This document shows positions 53,712 to 62,261 of a stretch of 64,000 nucleotides of DNA, piece by piece (position 1 is the first letter of the stretch; every line of letters begins with the position of its first letter). Source of the DNA: Planifilum fulgidum (GTDB lineage: Bacteria > Bacillota > Bacilli > Thermoactinomycetales > DSM-44946). The notes beneath the pieces are model-generated. The model saw only the letters and a list, made by a program, of their open reading frames with translations, was not told where the DNA came from and made no database searches. Location: contig NZ_FOOK01000009.1 of NCBI RefSeq assembly GCF_900113175.1, forward strand, positions 41,731-105,730. The letters are read 5' to 3'. A program made the translations under genes and the position numbers.

Positions 53712-54865
53712 AACATTCGGCCCTGATGGTCTACGGCGATGCATTCCTGCGGTACCGCTTTCATGATAGCCACCCTTTCCAGCCGAAACGAATCCAGCTC
53801 ACCCTCGACCTGATCCGGTCCTTCGGATGGATTGAAGAAGATCAGTTGATTGCCCCCCGGAGGGCGGCGGACAAGGAACTTGCCCGCACGCACGAGGAGA
53901 GCTTTATCGAAACGGTGAAACAAGCTCCCGGCGGCGCCCTTTCCACGGAGCGTCTGGAAGCCTGCGGACTGGGAACGGAAGACAATCCCGTCTTTCCGGG
54001 CATGCACGAGGCGGCGGCCACCGTCGTCGGCGGCACCCTCGTCGCCGCCGAACAGGTGATGTCGGGGAAGTGCGAACACGCCCTCAACCTCGCGGGCGGG
54101 CTTCATCACGCCCTCCGGGGGCGCGCCTCCGGTTTTTGCATCTACAACGATGCGGCGGTGGCCATCGCCTGGCTGCGGAAGGAGTACGACGCCCGGGTTC
54201 TGTACATCGACACCGACGCCCACCACGGAGACGGGGTGCAATGGGCCTTTTACGACGACCCGCAGGTCATGACCATCTCCATCCACGAAACGGGCAAATA
54301 CCTGTTTCCCGGCACCGGTTCCGTTTACGAACGGGGTCAGGGGCCGGGATTCGGAACCAGCATCAATCTTCCCCTGGACGCCTTCACCGAGGACGAGTCC
54401 TGGCTGGACGCCTTTCTCCGCGTCGTGCCTGAGGCGGCCCGCCGGTTCCGCCCCGATGTGATCCTGTCGCAAAACGGCTGCGACGCCCACCGGTACGATC
54501 CCCTCACCCATCTGTCGGCGACGATGCGGATCTACCGGGAAATCCCCCGGACCGTCCACCAGCTGGCCCACGAATTGTGCGACGGCCGGTGGATCGCCGT
54601 CGGCGGGGGCGGTTACGACATGTGGCGGGTCGTCCCCCGGGCCTGGACCTGGTTGTGGGCGGAAATGAACGACTGCGCACCGGAAGAAGCGGACATCCCG
54701 GCGGAATGGCTCAAGCGGTGGCAACCGGAAAGTCCCGTCGACTTGCCCCAAACCCTGCACGACCCGGACGGACTGTTTTCCCCCATCCCCCGCCGGGCCG
54801 AGATTACAGAAAAAAACCGGCGCACCACAGACCAGGTCCTGCAAATGATCAAAAACCACTTGTAA
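53708..54865 (+). CDS. acuC: AcuC, histone-deacetylase-like AcsA deacetylase
   Basis: 385 aa, class I HDAC fold. Catalytic D-T-D-A-H-H-G-D-G, zinc-site S-Q-N-G-C-D-A-H, and G-G-G-G-Y-D-M-W near the end. Zn-dependent removal of acetyl from AcsA. GTG 53708 overlaps the acuB stop (GTGA) after GGAGGG. With acuA it forms a reversible acetylation switch for acsA next door. Confidence 0.96.
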   Translation: MKHSALMVYGDAFLRYRFHDSHPFQPKRIQLTLDLIRSFGWIEEDQLIAPRRAADKELARTHEESFIETVKQAPGGALSTERLEACGLGTEDNPVFPGMHEAAATVVGGTLVAAEQVMSGKCEHALNLAGGLHHALRGRASGFCIYNDAAVAIAWLRKEYDARVLYIDTDAHHGDGVQWAFYDDPQVMTISIHETGKYLFPGTGSVYERGQGPGFGTSINLPLDAFTEDESWLDAFLRVVPEAARRFRPDVILSQNGCDAHRYDPLTHLSATMRIYREIPRTVHQLAHELCDGRWIAVGGGGYDMWRVVPRAWTWLWAEMNDCAPEEADIPAEWLKRWQPESPVDLPQTLHDPDGLFSPIPRRAEITEKNRRTTDQVLQMIKNHL

Positions 54866-54890
54866 ATCCGTCCGTAAAGGGGGGATCCCG

Positions 54891-55703
54891 ATGCCCCGCC
54901 TCCTCCTCTTCGGCGCAAGCGGCGCCGTGGGCAAGGCCCTCGTCCGCCTGTTGGAGGCCGAAAACGCGTACACCGTTCACGGCACCTGCCGGAGCAATAG
55001 GCCTCCTCTCCCCGCCGAACGGTGCCACCGTCTGGATCTGGAGGATTTCCGAAAGCTCGAGCTCCTTTGGGAACGCATCCGGCCGGACGCGGTCGTGCTG
55101 GCGCTGCGGGGGGATTATGAGAAACAGCTTCGCTTCCATCGGGCCGTGGCGGAACTGGCCAAGGGGTCTTCCTGTGACGTGTGGTTCTGCTCCACTTCCG
55201 CGGTATTCGACGGTTCCGCAAAGAAGCCCCACACGGAGGAGGAAGCCCCCGCTCCCGAAAGCGAATACGGCCGCTTCAAGGCCGCCTGCGAAGAGATGAT
55301 GGCATCCGTCCTGGGAAGCCGCCTCCGCATCCTGCGCTTTCCGGCGGTCTTCGGCAGGGACGTTCCCCGGGTGACGCAGCTTATGGAACGGCTCAAACGG
55401 GGCGAAATCGTCGAATACCACGACAACTTCTTCGCCAACCGCCACACCGACGAGATGCTGGCCCGGCAGATCGCTTTCCTCCTCCGCCACAGGCCGGAGG
55501 GAATCTTTCATCTGGGATCCGTGGATATCATGAGCCAGGCGGAATTCTACCGGGAACTGGTCTTCCGCCTGGGCTACCCGAAGGAGCGCGTCAAGGCGAT
55601 CTCCCACCCCGCCGACCGCATCCTCGCCGTCCTGTCCAAGCGGGATTGGCCCGAGGAGTTGCGGATCACCCATGATGACATTCTGGATCACTTTCGAAGC
55701 TGA
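54891..55703 (+). CDS. RmlD/epimerase-like extended SDR
   Basis: 270 aa. N-terminal F-G-A-S-G-A-V-G dinucleotide loop; C-S-T-S-A-V-F-D-G and Y-G-R-F-K (Tyr-x3-Lys with Lys shifted, E-Y-G-R-F-K) as in dTDP-4-dehydrorhamnose reductases; a later F-H-L-G-S. Substrate unknown. GGGGGGA ribosome site 26 bases after acuC, so it may be cotranscribed with the acu genes. Confidence 0.85.
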   Translation: MPRLLLFGASGAVGKALVRLLEAENAYTVHGTCRSNRPPLPAERCHRLDLEDFRKLELLWERIRPDAVVLALRGDYEKQLRFHRAVAELAKGSSCDVWFCSTSAVFDGSAKKPHTEEEAPAPESEYGRFKAACEEMMASVLGSRLRILRFPAVFGRDVPRVTQLMERLKRGEIVEYHDNFFANRHTDEMLARQIAFLLRHRPEGIFHLGSVDIMSQAEFYRELVFRLGYPKERVKAISHPADRILAVLSKRDWPEELRITHDDILDHFRS

Positions 55704-55860
55704 GTTTCCATTCTTGGAAGTGAGGAACTCTTTAAAGAACGTTCCCCTTCCCCCAAACTTAAAAGCCAGCCTTTCCCGCCTAGAAAAACATCCAAAATGC
55801 CCACAAATCGAAGCCTCCCGGCGCGCTTTTTTCAGCTCGGAACCCGCATCCGTCAACAAA

Positions 55861-55896
55861 GGGACACCCGGTTGAAAATCATCCGGGTGTCCCTTT
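55861..55896 (+). terminator. Terminator of the acuBC-SDR transcript
   Basis: An 11-bp perfect stem GGGACACCCGG/CCGGGTGTCCC followed by TTT. Confidence 0.8.
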
Positions 55897-55931
55897 CAGG
55901 CTTATCGGTTGATCTCCGCGAACGCTCTTCC

Positions 55932-56414
55932 TCAACCCCCGCTCAAACCGCGCCTGGCCTCTTCAGGCAAAATGGAGTCGTAATTCATGAATTGGATCAT
56001 TTCGCGAAAATGGTTGGATACATCGCAGGTTCCGTATTCCACGTCGTCCGTTTCCTTGCCACCAATGAAAAAGTTTTTCCGATACCGTCCATCCACCTCG
56101 TAAAGATAGGTCACAAGACTAATTTCTCTTCCGTCAAAATACCTTTTCTGTACATTTTTCAGGAATAATTGTTGGCCAATTAATACATAAGCTTCTACCA
56201 GCTCAGAATCCAAGTTTTCGTTTAGATAAAGCACACCACAAAAACCTTTCTTGTTAAAGGTCATTTTCACAATATATTGAGGTCTATTTTTGTCAGAGAT
56301 GATCACGACATAGGGCCTTTCATTTTCATGAAAATGTCTGGCTTGTTCATGGGAAAGCTTCCCTCTGGCCTTTTTTCGTATAGATCTCCAGCTTTCGTAG
56401 AACTCCGCAATCAT
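55932..56414 (-). CDS. Hypothetical protein with AT-rich codon use
   Basis: 160 aa, soluble, mixed alpha/beta, rich in aromatic and charged residues (Y-V-V-I-I-S-D-K-N-R-P-Q-Y-I-V-K). AGGAGG is seven bases before the ATG. Base composition is clearly lower in GC than the neighbours, suggesting acquisition by transfer. No family recognised; possibly an immunity-type or SMI1-like small protein, but I see no decisive motif. Expression is likely. Confidence 0.75.
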   Translation of the reverse strand: MIAEFYESWRSIRKKARGKLSHEQARHFHENERPYVVIISDKNRPQYIVKMTFNKKGFCGVLYLNENLDSELVEAYVLIGQQLFLKNVQKRYFDGREISLVTYLYEVDGRYRKNFFIGGKETDDVEYGTCDVSNHFREMIQFMNYDSILPEEARRGLSGG

Positions 56415-56511
56415 GGTATATCCTCCTAGTTCGCTGGGTTCCCGTTTTCATCCCGAATTGTATTGTCCCACTCCCGGCAAAAGCCAAAATCTAAGGCACG
56501 CCATTCTTTTG

Positions 56512-56535
56512 AACGGGGACCTTAATATCCCCGTT
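56512..56535. terminator. Hairpin between the hypothetical gene and the IolE-like remnant
   Basis: AACGGGGA, eight bases, TCCCCGTT. No strong T tract, so termination is uncertain. Confidence 0.4.
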
Positions 56536-56561
56536 GATACTATTTGTTTCCTCGTTAACCT

Positions 56562-56640
56562 CTTTCCCCATATCTCATCGGGACGGGAAGGACCGCTTCT
56601 TCCGGATGGCAAGCCCCGCTTTGCCGGTGCCGCTCATCCC
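56562..56640. repeat. Dispersed 79-bp structured repeat, copy B
   Basis: Near-identical to 34966-35043. On the minus strand it supplies the last about 19 codons and stop of the truncated IolE-like frame, so it lies exactly at the gene breakpoint. Confidence 0.8.
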
Positions 56641-56973
56641 CCCGTCGCACACCACGGCATAATCCGATCCCATGCTGCGCAGAAACTGGATGTGGGACTC
56701 ATAACGGGCGAAATCTTCCTCCCGCTCCCACCCCGAACTGAACTGCACCGTGACCCACGCTCCCGACAATACCAGGCCGTACCGGGCCAAGAGGCGCTTC
56801 AGCGCTTCGGGATCCTCCGGAAACTTGCGGCTCATTTCCGTTCCGGAGAAACCGAGTTCCCGCATGTCGGCCAACACGGCCTCCGCTTCGTAAAAATCCC
56901 CCAGGTCGTCCATGTCATTGTTGATCCAGTTGATCGGCGAAATACCCAACCGCACATTGTAAAATCCCGACAC
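56575..56973 (-). pseudogene. 3'-truncated IolE-like sugar isomerase/dehydratase
   Basis: GTG 56973 with AGAGGTGG upstream opens a frame that begins R-L-G-I-S-P-I-N-W-I-N-N-D, matching the N-terminus of myo-inosose-2 dehydratase/xylose-isomerase-like barrels (I-A-P-I-G-W-R-N-D-D in IolE). Similarity runs about 110 residues to A-V-V-C-D-G-G. The frame then enters the 79-bp repeat and stops at 132 aa, against about 290 for the family. Half of the barrel and most metal ligands are missing, so it should be inactive. It faces away from the ABC operon. Confidence 0.8.
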
Positions 56974-57027
56974 CGGCCAACCACCTCTTTGACAGGGATG
57001 ACGGGACACGCCTTTTCCGTGGATGAG

Positions 57028-57037
57028 TAAGCGTTTA
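57028..57037. promoter_or_regulatory. LacI-type operator-like site 1
   Basis: TAAGCGTTTA, a near-palindrome with central CG as in LacI/GalR-family operators, 54 bases upstream of the GTG of the IolE-like remnant on its promoter side. Confidence 0.45.
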
Positions 57038-57100
57038 ACCCACTCAATATTCAAGGGTGGATGAGCCGGATAAATCGGCGGAGAGGTTCGATTTTCTGGC

Positions 57101-57110
57101 TAAACGTTTA
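57101..57110. promoter_or_regulatory. LacI-type operator-like site 2
   Basis: Perfect palindrome TAAACGTTTA, 73 bases from site 1 and just upstream of TTGCAA/TATTCT (57121-57150), the probable promoter of the binding-protein gene. Confidence 0.55.
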
Positions 57111-57120
57111 ACATCCTTTA

Positions 57121-57150
57121 TTGCAAATCACCCGGAATATCCATTATTCT
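57121..57150 (+). promoter_or_regulatory. Probable SigA promoter of the right sugar operon
   Basis: TTGCAA, 18-base spacer, TATTCT, about 107 bases before the GTG at 57258, in an AT-rich stretch. Confidence 0.45.
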
Positions 57151-57257
57151 TTTTTGGGGAGATAGTACAAATCGCTTATTTAAAGGATATTCGCCAATTT
57201 TTGGATCACCTGACTCGTTTGGAATCGCTTTCAATATTTTTCAAAGGGGGTATTCGC

Positions 57258-58622
57258 GTGAAAAAGGGACTCGTCGTTTTGGTTTTGCTGCTGTTTGCAG
57301 CGGGAACCATCCTTCCCGGATGCCAAGCAAACGAGGGCGATTCCGGCGTGGTGACCATCACGGCGTGGACGCAGGGCCCAGAAGTGACAAGGCTGACGAA
57401 TCTGGTCAAAGCATCCGAAAAATTGAACGAGGAACTGAAATCCCAGGGAAAAGACGTTCAGGTCAAGGTCGTCACCAAACAACTGGAAGTGAGTTGGGAA
57501 GATTACGCCAAACAGTTTATGCTCGCCTTCAAGGCCGGCAAAGCGCCTGACATATATACCACCGGCCATGAAAACATCGGATGGCTGGCCGACGGAAAGT
57601 ATATCATGCCCCTTGACGAATTGAAAAAATCGGAAGCGTATGCGGATGTTTTCCCCGTGCTGTGGGAATCCGCCACTTACCGGGGAAAAATTTGGGGAGC
57701 ACTGCAGGATACCGAAGTGCGACCCGTCTTTTACAACAAGGACATTTTGAAGGCAATGGGCTGGTCCGATGAACAAATCGATGACCTCCCCGAAAAAGTG
57801 AAAAAGGGTGAATTCACCCTGAAGGATATGACCGAACTGGCCGAAAAAGCGGTAAAAGAAGGAAAGGCCAAGTATGGCATCGTGCACCGGCCGGTCAACG
57901 GACCCGACTTCCACTACTTTAACTACCTGTTCGGCGGAACCCTCTACGATAAGAAGGAAAACAAGATTGTTCTGGACAAACAAGCCGTCAGGAAGCAGCT
58001 CGGTTACTTCCATGAAATTGCGCAAAAGAAATTGATCCCGAACAACTTGATCGCAATGGAATGGAAAAACGTCCACAAGATCGTGGTCAACGGACAGACC
58101 CTGTTCTATTACGGCGGCATCTGGAATGTCTTTAACTGGAGCTCCGACAATTTCCACGACAAACTGGGAAAAGTGGATGAAAAGTGGATTAACGAGCATT
58201 TCGGCATGATGCTCGTTCCGGCGGCGGAAAAGGGCGGAAAGCCCGTCACCCTGTCTCACCCGATGGTTTACACGGTAAATGCCAAAACAAAACATCCGGA
58301 TTTGGTGAAGCGGTTGTTGGAGCTCGTGGCGGATCCCAAGCTGCAAACGGAGCACAATGTGAAAACCTTCCATCTTCCCATCACGAAGAGCGGCGCCGAG
58401 GATCCGGACTTTCAAGCCAACACTTCTTTGAGCAGCGTAAACTACATGACGGAATACACCACATTCCTGCCAAACCACGAAGGCTTCACCAAATACAGCA
58501 ATGTGTTCTGGGATGCGCTGCAGGCCGTTGAGCTCGGAAAGCAAACGCCGGATGAGGCGGTCCAATCGATGGTTTCCCAGCTCAAGGTGGATCTCGGGGA
58601 AGATCTGAAAATCGTGGAATAA
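57258..58622 (+). CDS. Sugar-binding lipoprotein of the right ABC transporter
   Basis: 454 aa. Signal peptide with lipobox I-L-P-G-C. Family-1 binding protein (I-T-A-W-T-Q-G-P-E, then G-K-A-P-D-I-Y-T-T-G-H, E-V-R-P-V-F-Y-N-K-D-I-L). AAAGGGGG precedes GTG 57258; the frame is open for 67 further codons upstream but runs through the operators. First gene of the four-gene transport operon. Not closely similar to the 21919 protein, so probably a different sugar. Confidence 0.94.
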   Translation: MKKGLVVLVLLLFAAGTILPGCQANEGDSGVVTITAWTQGPEVTRLTNLVKASEKLNEELKSQGKDVQVKVVTKQLEVSWEDYAKQFMLAFKAGKAPDIYTTGHENIGWLADGKYIMPLDELKKSEAYADVFPVLWESATYRGKIWGALQDTEVRPVFYNKDILKAMGWSDEQIDDLPEKVKKGEFTLKDMTELAEKAVKEGKAKYGIVHRPVNGPDFHYFNYLFGGTLYDKKENKIVLDKQAVRKQLGYFHEIAQKKLIPNNLIAMEWKNVHKIVVNGQTLFYYGGIWNVFNWSSDNFHDKLGKVDEKWINEHFGMMLVPAAEKGGKPVTLSHPMVYTVNAKTKHPDLVKRLLELVADPKLQTEHNVKTFHLPITKSGAEDPDFQANTSLSSVNYMTEYTTFLPNHEGFTKYSNVFWDALQAVELGKQTPDEAVQSMVSQLKVDLGEDLKIVE

Positions 58623-58685
58623 TCCTTCGGCTTTGTATCCGCCAGGAATCTCCTGGCGGATACAACCGATAAGGGGAGGATCGGA

Positions 58686-59597
58686 ATGGAAAAGGGCGTC
58701 GTTTCGGGCGGGATTCGGAAAAAAAGCCTGCCTTGGCTGATGCTTTCCCCCTTCCTTATCCTCGTCTTCGTTTTCTACTTTTTGCCGGTGGTTTTGATCG
58801 CCGTCAACGCCTTCACGGGCATGGATTCGGCTTTGGAGTGGAATTTCATCGGGCTTTCCAATTTCAAGAAAATGCTGCTGGATCCCAACATCATTGAAAT
58901 CTTCAAAAACACCTTCATCTATGTTTTCTTCACCCTGCTGATCAATGTCTTCTTCGGGCTGGCCCTGGGCCTTTTGACCACTTATTTTATCCAGAAAGAG
59001 AATATCGGGCTTTTGTTCAGGACCATCTGGATGCTTCCGCGAATTTCTCCTCCGGTCGTTTACGTTCTGCTGTGGCTGTGGTTTCTCGACCCCAGTCCCT
59101 ATGGCGTCCTGAACAGTTTGAGGGCGCTGATGGATTTGCCCCCGGGGGAATGGCTGACAAGCCACCCGAAGACGGCGATCATCCTGGCCAACGGCATGAT
59201 CGGGGCTTCCTTCGGAATGATCATCTTTTCGTCGGCGATCAAATCGATTCCCACGGACCTTTTTCAGGCCGCAAAGGTGGACGGCGCTTCCCAATGGTCC
59301 ATCATCAAAGACATTATCCTTCCCGCCATTCGCTGGCCTCTGATGTTCGTGACCATGTGGCAACTCCTGTCGCTGCTGACCTCTTATGAATACATTTTGT
59401 TGCTGACCGGGGGCGGACCGGGAGTGGAAAGCGAAGTGTTGGCCCTGTATTCCTACCACAAAGCCTTTGAGAGCTTTGAATACGGATACGGATCCGCCAT
59501 ATCCCTCGTCCTGGTTTTCGTCGCTTTGATCCTGTGTTTCATCCTCTGGAAAGTATTCGGCATGGAAAAGATGATGGGCGCTTCCAAAGTTGAATAG
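58686..59597 (+). CDS. Carbohydrate ABC transporter permease, MalF/UgpA type
   Basis: 303 aa, six helices, normal length without the insert seen in the 20469 protein. EAA-type F-Q-A-A-K-V-D-G-A-S and T-G-G-G-P-G-V-E-S in the last part. AAGGGGAGG ribosome site. The second permease follows after 14 bases. Confidence 0.94.
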   Translation: MEKGVVSGGIRKKSLPWLMLSPFLILVFVFYFLPVVLIAVNAFTGMDSALEWNFIGLSNFKKMLLDPNIIEIFKNTFIYVFFTLLINVFFGLALGLLTTYFIQKENIGLLFRTIWMLPRISPPVVYVLLWLWFLDPSPYGVLNSLRALMDLPPGEWLTSHPKTAIILANGMIGASFGMIIFSSAIKSIPTDLFQAAKVDGASQWSIIKDIILPAIRWPLMFVTMWQLLSLLTSYEYILLLTGGGPGVESEVLALYSYHKAFESFEYGYGSAISLVLVFVALILCFILWKVFGMEKMMGASKVE

Positions 59598-59611
59598 AAA
59601 GGAGTCGGATC

Positions 59612-60511
59612 ATGGAAGCAGCATGTGAAAGTCGGGTTGCGGCTTCCAGGGCAGGGTTTTTGTCCAGATGGAAAAGGAGGCTCCCTTATATCATCGCCTA
59701 TGGGGTGCTGGGAATCACCACCCTTCCGATCATCCTCATGTATTTGTGGCTGTTTTTGAACTCCTTTTCCACCCAGATGAAGTACGGGATCGTTCCAACC
59801 GATTTCACCCTGGAAAACTGGAGATTCCTGTGGACAAACGTGGAAACGGCGGGCGGCTCCGTTTTGCCAAACATATGGAAGGCCACCTGGAATTCGCTGA
59901 TGTTTTCCGGACTGCTGACCGTCCTTGAGGTATCGATCGGCGTGATGGCGGGATACGCCCTGTCCCGGATGAATTTTCCGGGACGGCAAAGTCTGCTGAA
60001 ATTGACGCTGATCCTGCACGCCTTCCCAAGCATTGCGCTTTTGATCGCCGTGTTTTTTATCCTCAATTTCCTCGGCCTGTACGACTCGCTGTACGGCGTC
60101 ATTCTGGCCAAGACCGCCTTGCAGATTCCCATGACGGCCTGGATCATCAAAGGGTTCTTCGATGACGTGCCCTGGGATTTGGAATGGGCCGGCATGATTG
60201 ATGGATGCAGCCGCTTCAAAGTTTGGTACACGATTGTCATCCCGATGGTCAAACCGGGGATTGCGGCCGTCAGCATCTTTTCGTTCCTGGCCGGCTGGTC
60301 GGAATTCCTGCTGCTTTATTCCTTTGTGATCAGCGATGAGAACATCACCCTGGCCACTTATTTGCAGAAGCTGTTGAACGACCCCAATTTGATCAACTAC
60401 GGCCTCCTGAGTTCTGTCTCCCTGTTTTATATGATCCCCGTTCTGATCTTCTTCATCTTCACCCAAAAATCGCTGATGCAGGTGGCGATCGGAGGAGGAA
60501 AGCGGGTATGA
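59612..60511 (+). CDS. Carbohydrate ABC transporter permease, MalG/UgpE type
   Basis: 299 aa, six helices. EAA motif variant (E-W-A-G-M-I-D-G-C-S, then V-K-P-G-I-A-A). AAAGGAG before the ATG. Its stop overlaps the ATPase start by ATGA. Confidence 0.94.
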   Translation: MEAACESRVAASRAGFLSRWKRRLPYIIAYGVLGITTLPIILMYLWLFLNSFSTQMKYGIVPTDFTLENWRFLWTNVETAGGSVLPNIWKATWNSLMFSGLLTVLEVSIGVMAGYALSRMNFPGRQSLLKLTLILHAFPSIALLIAVFFILNFLGLYDSLYGVILAKTALQIPMTAWIIKGFFDDVPWDLEWAGMIDGCSRFKVWYTIVIPMVKPGIAAVSIFSFLAGWSEFLLLYSFVISDENITLATYLQKLLNDPNLINYGLLSSVSLFYMIPVLIFFIFTQKSLMQVAIGGGKRV

Positions 60512-61635
60512 AAATAGAACTGAAAAATGTCTGCAAGACCTTCGGCAAGAAGTCCCATGCCGTCAACGACCTGAGCATGACGATCGAAGACGGGGAATTT
60601 GTGGCTCTCCTCGGTCCGAGCGGATGCGGGAAGTCAACCACCTTGCTGATGATCGCGGGAATTTACAAACCCACAAGCGGAGGCATCTATTTTGACGACC
60701 GACTGGTCAACGATGTGGAACCGAAGGATCGAAATATCGGGATGGTGTTCCAGAGCTATGCCTTATACCCGCATATGACGGTTTTGGAAAATATCGCATT
60801 TCCGCTGAAACAGCAAAAGGTTCCGAAGGAAGAACGCATTGAGCGTTCCAAAAAAGCGGCCGAAATGGTGCAATTGGGCGATCTGCTGGACCGAAAGCCC
60901 AGCCAGCTTTCCGGCGGACAGCAACAGCGGGTCGCTCTGGCCCGGGCCATCGTGAAAAAGCCCAAACTGCTCCTGTTGGATGAACCGCTTTCCAACCTGG
61001 ATGCCCGGTTAAAAATCGAAATGAGGGAAGAAATATCCCGGATTCAAAAGGAACTGGGCATCACGACCATCATGGTGACCCACGATCAGGAAGAAGCGAT
61101 GACGATTGCCGACCGGGTTGCGGTCATGAAAGACGGCCGACTGATTCAGTACAGCACGCCCATGGAATTGTACAACCGGCCGAAGAATTACTTTGTGGCC
61201 CAGTTTGTGGGAACGCCTCCGATGAATTTTCTTTCGGGAAAATTGGTGGAAATGGACGGGAAACACTTCATCCAAATAAATGACAAAGTTCACCCGCTGA
61301 ACGGCCTGGCTGTCAAATCGAACGGAAAGATGCAGGATGTGCTTGTGGGGATTCGTCCCCACGACCTGAAACTGGGCACGGACGGAGACATCACGATCGA
61401 AGGAGTCGTGAACCTGGTGGAACCGGTCGGACATTCCCTGATGGTAAATGTGAAAGTCGGCACCGACCAGATCCGCTTTTTTGCCGAACCGGCCCAGCAG
61501 ATGGAGCGCGGCGGCAAAATCGAATTGTCCGCCCCCATCCCTTCGATTCACCTCTTTGATCCGAACACCGGAGAAAGTCTGAGGAAACAGGAATTCAACG
61601 AGGACCAGTTCGATGAATTTGCCGTCAGCTCTTAA
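60508..61635 (+). CDS. msmX: Sugar ABC transporter ATPase, MsmX/UgpC type
   Basis: 375 aa. Walker [11 protein letters not shown]-loop V-F-Q-S-Y-A-L-Y-P, signature L-S-G-G-Q-Q-Q-R, Walker B L-L-L-L-D-E-P, H-loop T-H-D-Q, and a C-terminal TOBE domain (I-R-P-H-D-L-K). Homologues such as MsmX energise several CUT1 transporters, so it could serve the ATPase-less operon at 19.6-26.5 kb. Coupled to the permease by a four-base overlap. Confidence 0.95.
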   Translation: MKIELKNVCKTFGKKSHAVNDLSMTIEDGEFVALLGPSGCGKSTTLLMIAGIYKPTSGGIYFDDRLVNDVEPKDRNIGMVFQSYALYPHMTVLENIAFPLKQQKVPKEERIERSKKAAEMVQLGDLLDRKPSQLSGGQQQRVALARAIVKKPKLLLLDEPLSNLDARLKIEMREEISRIQKELGITTIMVTHDQEEAMTIADRVAVMKDGRLIQYSTPMELYNRPKNYFVAQFVGTPPMNFLSGKLVEMDGKHFIQINDKVHPLNGLAVKSNGKMQDVLVGIRPHDLKLGTDGDITIEGVVNLVEPVGHSLMVNVKVGTDQIRFFAEPAQQMERGGKIELSAPIPSIHLFDPNTGESLRKQEFNEDQFDEFAVSS

Positions 61636-61639
61636 AGGG

Positions 61640-61826
61640 AAGATGCGGCAAGAAGTGCGATCAACAGTCCTATCGCGCAGTTAAGGAGTCCCCGTCGCAT
61701 CTCCGGCGGTTCGCGGCGCCCCATACATACGGGAGCGAAAATCATTGAAGTGGATGTAAACGCAAAGACGGGATTTCGCTTCGTACATAATGATCCCGCA
61801 TCCACCTGCAAACAAAAGGGGGCGCT
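61640..61826. other. Region after the ATPase gene
   Basis: No gene. It holds a TGTAAACGCAAAGA element (cre-like with one mismatch) at about 61751-61764, a CATAAT at about 61786-61791 and then the AAAAGGGGG ribosome site of the following short frame, so a promoter for that frame is possible. Confidence 0.35.
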
Positions 61827-61961
61827 ATGAACTTTAAGGCATTGGAAGGCTTTCCGGAAAGGGGGGATCGGCTGGAAAACGTTTTATCGCTCATTCAAGA
61901 GCATCAGCGGGTCATCAATTTGGAGGTGAGGGCGGATCTTTCCGTTGAACCCATGATCTAA
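61827..61961 (+). CDS. Short frame (44 aa), small protein or N-terminal gene fragment
   Basis: Starts M-N-F-K-A-L-E-G-F-P-E-R-G-D-R and ends S-V-E-P-M-I-stop. AAAAGGGGG lies five bases before the ATG, an excellent site. Composition is protein-like (V-L-S-L-I-Q-E-H-Q-R). It may be the surviving N-terminus of a larger gene, since protein-like fragments in shifted frames follow to 62250. Family not recognised. Confidence 0.45.
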   Translation: MNFKALEGFPERGDRLENVLSLIQEHQRVINLEVRADLSVEPMI

Positions 61962-61968
61962 ACACGGA

Positions 61969-62250
61969 ATGCGCAATGATGGGATCATTTCCGGCTGTGA
62001 AAAGGAAGAAGCGGCTCACGTCACAGGTTCCGCTCAACGCCAGCGCAAACCGAGGATAGTGCTGCGGAATACATCGTCACCACCCATTGCAGGGAATCTC
62101 TCGCGGAATACGCTTCCCCGAGATGTTCGCCCGTTCCGGTTTGGACGGTTGATGCCTCATGAAATGAAGCAATTTTCGGACCTGGTCGTCTATTCCATCA
62201 CCTCCGAGGAGTTCAGACCCCTGGTCCGTATGAGAAACCACCGAAAATAA
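61969..62250 (+). pseudogene. Degenerate coding debris
   Basis: Fragments in different plus frames look formerly coding (A-E-Y-I-V-T-T-H-C-R-E-S-L-A-E-Y near 62060-62110). Stops and frame changes interrupt them. Probably continues the gene begun at 61827. No family named. Confidence 0.3.
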
Positions 62251-62261
62251 GGCATCATGGG

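Noticed and set aside
57231..59459. 742-codon minus-strand frame
   Set aside because: Antisense to the clear binding-protein and permease genes; His/Gln/Gly-rich shadow translation with no motif.
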